Shown here piece by piece: positions 60,647-64,000 of a stretch of 64,000 nucleotides of DNA (positions are counted from its first letter, which is position 1; every line of letters begins with the position of its first letter). A program made the position numbers and the translations under genes. The stretch is from the NCBI GenBank assembly GCA_029866005.1, contig JARXAE010000002.1:1-64000 (forward strand), given 5' to 3'. This stretch comes from Fimbriimonas sp. (lineage in GTDB: Bacteria > Armatimonadota > Fimbriimonadia > Fimbriimonadales > Fimbriimonadaceae). The notes beneath the pieces were generated by a model. The model ran no database searches and was not told the DNA's origin. It was given only the letters and a program-made list of their open reading frames with translations.

Positions 60647-62659
60647 TCAGCGCTCGGCTAGCTTGAACCTGGCTTCCGCCACCGTATATGGACCAGAGCG
60701 CGTGCCCGCTTTAAAGATGTAAATTCCTCCCTTCGCAGGTGCCTTGGCTCTCAATGGAATCACAAACTCAAGAGGAAACTCAGCCGGAATTTTGCCCATC
60801 GGGCCAGCGACTTCAAGTCTCCTTCCTCGCAATACCGAGAGCGCTTCTCGAACGATCCCACTGGCGGGGATCTGCGCCCCCGCGCTTAGAGCTCCGACAC
60901 GGGACACCATTAGATCGACCCGTTCACCGAGTACCTTCGCGAGTTCTCGGTCTTGCAACAGTGGCTCGTAGTGGCTAAGAACCCGAATCGCGGTTGCGGT
61001 GGTTGACTCATAACTCAGGTCTGACAGATCGGGTGATGATCCGCTTAATCCCGGAATCGGACTTTCTCCATCGATCGTGGTCGTTAGCCAATCTGGTTGC
61101 GTTGACCCGAATCGAGCGAGCATCTCCCTCAGGATAGGCTGGGCGACATTCAAACCCTGTTGCTCCCCAAAAACGAGGTACTGCTGAAGAAGAGCATCGG
61201 CCACCGCGAGGTAGCTCCCTAACCAACCCTGACCAAATGATGGCTGGCGGGAGATGCGAAAAACCGTACCTGCTTTAATGCACCCGTTGAGCGCGGGTTC
61301 TAGCTGGCGAAACAGATCAAGGGCCAGTTGGTTTTCTGTCAGTTGGTAAATCCGCAAGAGTCTGGCGCATACAAAGCCGATGACAAAAGCACGGTCCTCG
61401 CGAGTGTGCTGCCCAGCGATAGCCGAGGCAGGACGTAGTTTTTGCCGCACTCGGTTGAGGATTGGATCGGCTAAAGTTTCAAGGCTTTTAAAGCGACCAA
61501 TGTAGTCGTCAGGTACCGGACTCGGAAGAAGGTTCTTGCGGACCCAAGCTGCCGAGTCAGCGTTCAGTTGGGAGTCGATCCGAGACCCCGTCAAGCTAAA
61601 GGATTGGCTCAATCCAGATACTTCGACGTCCGAAACTCGGCCCTCAAAGATACTGCCTCCAGAGACAAACTCCCTCGCAACGCTCTCCAAGACATCCTGG
61701 AGAAGCAGAGCTAGACTTGGGTCATTCTGCACGGCGAAGAGCTTTGCGATAGTTTCGGCAAAAGCGGCATTTGTTAGGACCGATTTGGACGCAATGGTGC
61801 GGTTTGGTTTACTTAGCTCAATACCGTCAAAAATCCCGCCACCGATGACATCGTAGCCCACCGATGCGCAATAGGTTTTGACGTTCTTCGTCACCGTTTC
61901 AACATCCCCGATTTCGAGCAACAAATCAAGCGTGGAAGGGCGGAGTTCGCAGTACCCGCTTGAGTTAAACGCTCCGTAGCTCTGGACCGTCGACTTAAGA
62001 ATGTTTGCGCGCAACCCGCCTACTTCAAGTACAGCTGAAGGATTGAGAGTCGCAAGACGTTCACTTTCCGCGACCGCAATCCTGTCGAGTTCCAACACAG
62101 ACTCCGGATTCGAAACGTGGTTATCGAGCTTCCTTTTCATCTCCAAGAGCTGGATTAGAACGCTAGGCGTGGACATCCTATCGCCTGCTCCGCGCGGGCG
62201 AACCATTCCGATGAGGCGTCCGGGTGGAGTCGTTGCAAGAATGGTTGCCCCGGGACGGAGGTAGGATTGCAGACGGCTAACCGGAAAAACAAGCCTCTCC
62301 GCTTCAGGATAATCGTCGTAGTTAAGCTTGACCGGGACAAAGTAACGATTGATCAGCCGTACAATTTCTGGGTCACGGAGGGCAAGCGTTTCCATATCTC
62401 GGGCGTTGGAGTCGCGAGGGTCGATGATCACCCAAAGCAGAGCTTTTCTAAACTTGATGGCCACGTTAACGGCGTTTTGTGGATCGGTCTGCCACGCGAG
62501 TTCCACGGCAGAAGCGGGAGGAGCCTTTCGACGATCCACCGTCACCAGCCTCTCCGACTTAGAGGGCGGAAGATAGGGGTAGAGCAGAACCTTTCCGACG
62601 CAGATAATCGTGAGGACTGTGGCCGTAAATGCCGTCACGCCAAACTTCGGGTTCTGCAT
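60647..62659 (-). CDS. Membrane-anchored DUF255/YyaL-like protein lacking the thioredoxin cysteines
   Basis: 670 residues. One N-terminal membrane helix (FTATVLTIICVGKVLLYPYL), then a thioredoxin-like region (LLWVIIDPRDSNARDMETLA, DPEIVRLINRYFVPVKLN) that matches the DUF255 start of YyaL/SPATA20 proteins. Where that family has CHWCHVM, this one has no cysteine pair. The rest (about 180-640) is all-helical like the (alpha/alpha)6 domain of YyaL, with weak glycosidase-like blocks (YGAFNSSGYCELRPSTLDLL, FRISRQPSFGQGWLGSYLAV). Likely a non-redox scaffold or binding protein. Divergent from gatC by 40 bp. Confidence 0.65.
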   Translation of the reverse strand: MQNPKFGVTAFTATVLTIICVGKVLLYPYLPPSKSERLVTVDRRKAPPASAVELAWQTDPQNAVNVAIKFRKALLWVIIDPRDSNARDMETLALRDPEIVRLINRYFVPVKLNYDDYPEAERLVFPVSRLQSYLRPGATILATTPPGRLIGMVRPRGAGDRMSTPSVLIQLLEMKRKLDNHVSNPESVLELDRIAVAESERLATLNPSAVLEVGGLRANILKSTVQSYGAFNSSGYCELRPSTLDLLLEIGDVETVTKNVKTYCASVGYDVIGGGIFDGIELSKPNRTIASKSVLTNAAFAETIAKLFAVQNDPSLALLLQDVLESVAREFVSGGSIFEGRVSDVEVSGLSQSFSLTGSRIDSQLNADSAAWVRKNLLPSPVPDDYIGRFKSLETLADPILNRVRQKLRPASAIAGQHTREDRAFVIGFVCARLLRIYQLTENQLALDLFRQLEPALNGCIKAGTVFRISRQPSFGQGWLGSYLAVADALLQQYLVFGEQQGLNVAQPILREMLARFGSTQPDWLTTTIDGESPIPGLSGSSPDLSDLSYESTTATAIRVLSHYEPLLQDRELAKVLGERVDLMVSRVGALSAGAQIPASGIVREALSVLRGRRLEVAGPMGKIPAEFPLEFVIPLRAKAPAKGGIYIFKAGTRSGPYTVAEARFKLAER

Positions 62660-62699
62660 TGTCTAGCTCCATTATGAGCCTGTGCTAAAATCAATCTCT

Positions 62700-62990
62700 A
62701 TGGCGATTTCGCTCGATGAAGTAAGGCATGTTGCGAAACTCGCTCGTTTGGACCTCGACGAGCCGGAAATGATGTCACTTCAGACTGAGCTCAACGCGCT
62801 CATCGGACACTTTTCTGACATCCAAGCGGTTGATTTCGGTGGCATCAACCCAAAGCTCCACGCATCTAACCTCACCAATGTTTGGGCCGAAGATGTCCCG
62901 CGCGCATCCTTCAAACGCGAACTCGCCCTCAAAAACGCCCCGATGAGCAAGGCAGGCCTGTTCCTCGTTCCCATGATCATTGAGGATTGA
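62700..62990 (+). CDS. gatC: Aspartyl/glutamyl-tRNA amidotransferase subunit C
   Basis: Small linker subunit of GatCAB, which converts Glu-tRNA(Gln) or Asp-tRNA(Asn) to the amidated form. 96 residues, full length: ISLDEVRHVAKLARLDLDE, the central LNALIGHFSDIQAVD, and the closing LFLVPMIIED (family consensus F.VP.v.e). The start ATG at 62700; an in-frame start six codons earlier is unlikely. The stop overlaps the gatA ATG by 1 nt (TGATG). Its presence with gatA suggests the organism lacks a glutaminyl- or asparaginyl-tRNA synthetase. Confidence 0.95.
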   Translation: MAISLDEVRHVAKLARLDLDEPEMMSLQTELNALIGHFSDIQAVDFGGINPKLHASNLTNVWAEDVPRASFKRELALKNAPMSKAGLFLVPMIIED

Positions 62991-64000
62991 TGTCGATTAC
63001 ATCGCTTACCGCCGTTGAGATTGCAGCAAAGCTGCGATCAAAAGAAGTTTCTGCTGTTGAGGTCACCACGGCTTTTCTAGACCGTATCGACACAGAAGAT
63101 TCAAAGTACGGGGCATATTTAGCGGTTGACCGAGATCGGGCGTTGGCCGAAGCGGCCGCGGCTCAGATTAGACTTGAGACTGGCGACGCTTCGTTGCTGA
63201 CCGGGGTACCAGTTGCCATCAAGGACAACATGTCCACGGAGGGCATTGAGACGACGTGTGCCTCGAAGATTCTGAAAGGCTACGTTCCGCCGTTTGATGC
63301 GACCGTCGTTGAAAAGCTGAAAGCCCAGGGCGCGGTGATTCTTGGGAAGACGAACCTCGACGAGTTCGCGATGGGGTCGTCGACCGAGACGTCGGCCTAC
63401 AAACTTGCCCATAACCCTTGGGACGTGACCCGCACTCCAGGCGGTTCCTCAGGTGGATCGGCAGCGGCGGTTGCGGCTGATCTGGCTCCAGTTTCTTTGG
63501 GTTCCGACACTGGCGGTTCGATTCGGTTGCCGGCCTCCTTTACCGGAACAGTGGGTTACAAGCCGACCTATGGCCGGTGTTCCAGGTACGGATTAGTTGC
63601 GTTCGCTTCGTCACTTGATCAAATTGGTCCGATCACCAAGACAGTTGAGGATGCAGCAATTCTGGCCGAGGCCACAACTGGCCACGACGAGCGGGATGCG
63701 ACATCAAATCCGGCCCCCCCGGTTTCGGCTCGCGAACTTAAGAATGGCTCATTGAAAGGCCTCAAAATGGCGTTCCCGCGCGAGATGTACGGTGAGGGAA
63801 CCGATCCGGAAGTTCAGAAGACGATTGAAACTTCGCTGGAAGCACTGCGACGAGAAGGCGCAACGGTCGACGAGATTTCTATTCCTTCGATTCCATTGGG
63901 TGTCACGACTTACTACATCATCGCTCCTGCTGAGGCATCATCTAACCTTGCCCGATTTGATGGCGTTCGATACGGGCCCCGATCCCAAGGTCAGGGGCAC
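62990..64000 (+). CDS. gatA: Aspartyl/glutamyl-tRNA amidotransferase subunit A (3' end outside window)
   Basis: Amidase subunit that frees ammonia from glutamine for tRNA-bound Glu/Asp. 337 codons are visible. The amidase-signature catalytic triad is present: lysine in [13 protein letters not shown], and the two serines in [20 protein letters not shown] and [42 protein letters not shown] and [20 protein letters not shown] are GatA hallmarks that distinguish it from other amidases. The open frame runs to the window edge. Confidence 0.97.
   Translation, partial: MSITSLTAVEIAAKLRSKEVSAVEVTTAFLDRIDTEDSKYGAYLAVDRDRALAEAAAAQIRLETGDASLLTGVPVAIKDNMSTEGIETTCASKILKGYVPPFDATVVEKLKAQGAVILGKTNLDEFAMGSSTETSAYKLAHNPWDVTRTPGGSSGGSAAAVAADLAPVSLGSDTGGSIRLPASFTGTVGYKPTYGRCSRYGLVAFASSLDQIGPITKTVEDAAILAEATTGHDERDATSNPAPPVSARELKNGSLKGLKMAFPREMYGEGTDPEVQKTIETSLEALRREGATVDEISIPSIPLGVTTYYIIAPAEASSNLARFDGVRYGPRSQGQGH

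Overview
The window looks like chromosomal DNA of a free-living, Gram-negative-type heterotroph. It has moderately high GC, an RND pump with its periplasmic adaptor, lipoproteins, and a PEP-CTERM exosortase substrate beside a secreted dockerin-type protein. Many genes start with TTG or GTG, genes within operons overlap by 4 nt, and a solute-binding protein is fused to an ABC permease. Together these remind me of Armatimonadota (Fimbriimonadia-like). There is no 16S rRNA here, so the placement is inference.

Layout. 0-6.4 kb: a histidine-degradation operon, hutU-hutH-hutG-hutI, behind the 3' end of an MFS transporter gene. 6.3-11.7 kb: a carotenoid locus on the minus strand (cruF-like, crtI, acyltransferase, crtB, idi) with a divergent GT2 glycosyltransferase; it could make an acylated carotenoid glycoside. 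11.7-17.3 kb: RND pump plus adaptor, and a secreted esterase. 17.4-23.4 kb: a GT4 fusion protein, a GH130 enzyme and a GH78 rhamnosidase. 23.5-25.8 kb: a DUF5690 transporter with a phosphonate-cluster-type alcohol dehydrogenase. 25.8-32.8 kb: an erythromycin-esterase-like protein, then an amidohydrolase bracketed by an intact tRNA-Ala and a copy of that tRNA's 3' end, then a GH106 enzyme. 32.8-36.7 kb: Thermus-type isocitrate dehydrogenase, a small winged-helix regulator, an anchored hypothetical and a DUF429 protein. 36.7-42.6 kb: a sugar ABC importer made of an SBP-permease fusion and an enlarged second permease, facing an MFS gene across a palindromic operator. 42.7-49.3 kb: PEP-CTERM and dockerin proteins, then secA preceded by a tiny putative secretory ORF that may be a secretion monitor. 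49.3-53.4 kb: palindromic repeats around a DUF559 nuclease gene, a lipoprotein inside a partial duplication of a DUF885 peptidase gene, and 49-bp repeats. 53.4-58.8 kb: an RHS/YD protein with a variable C-terminal domain and a possible immunity gene, followed by a gene-free, hairpin-rich stretch. 58.8-64 kb: secreted hypothetical, GyrI-like protein, AcpH-like protein running into tRNA-Ser, degenerate DUF255 protein, gatC and the start of gatA.

The best candidates for undescribed biology are the small ORF ahead of secA (45.9-46.3 kb), the palindromic repeat/DUF559 unit (49.3-50.3 kb), the SBP-permease fusion importer, the tRNA-Ala 3'-end duplication around the amidohydrolase, and the RHS toxin/immunity-like pair with the structured non-coding DNA upstream of it.
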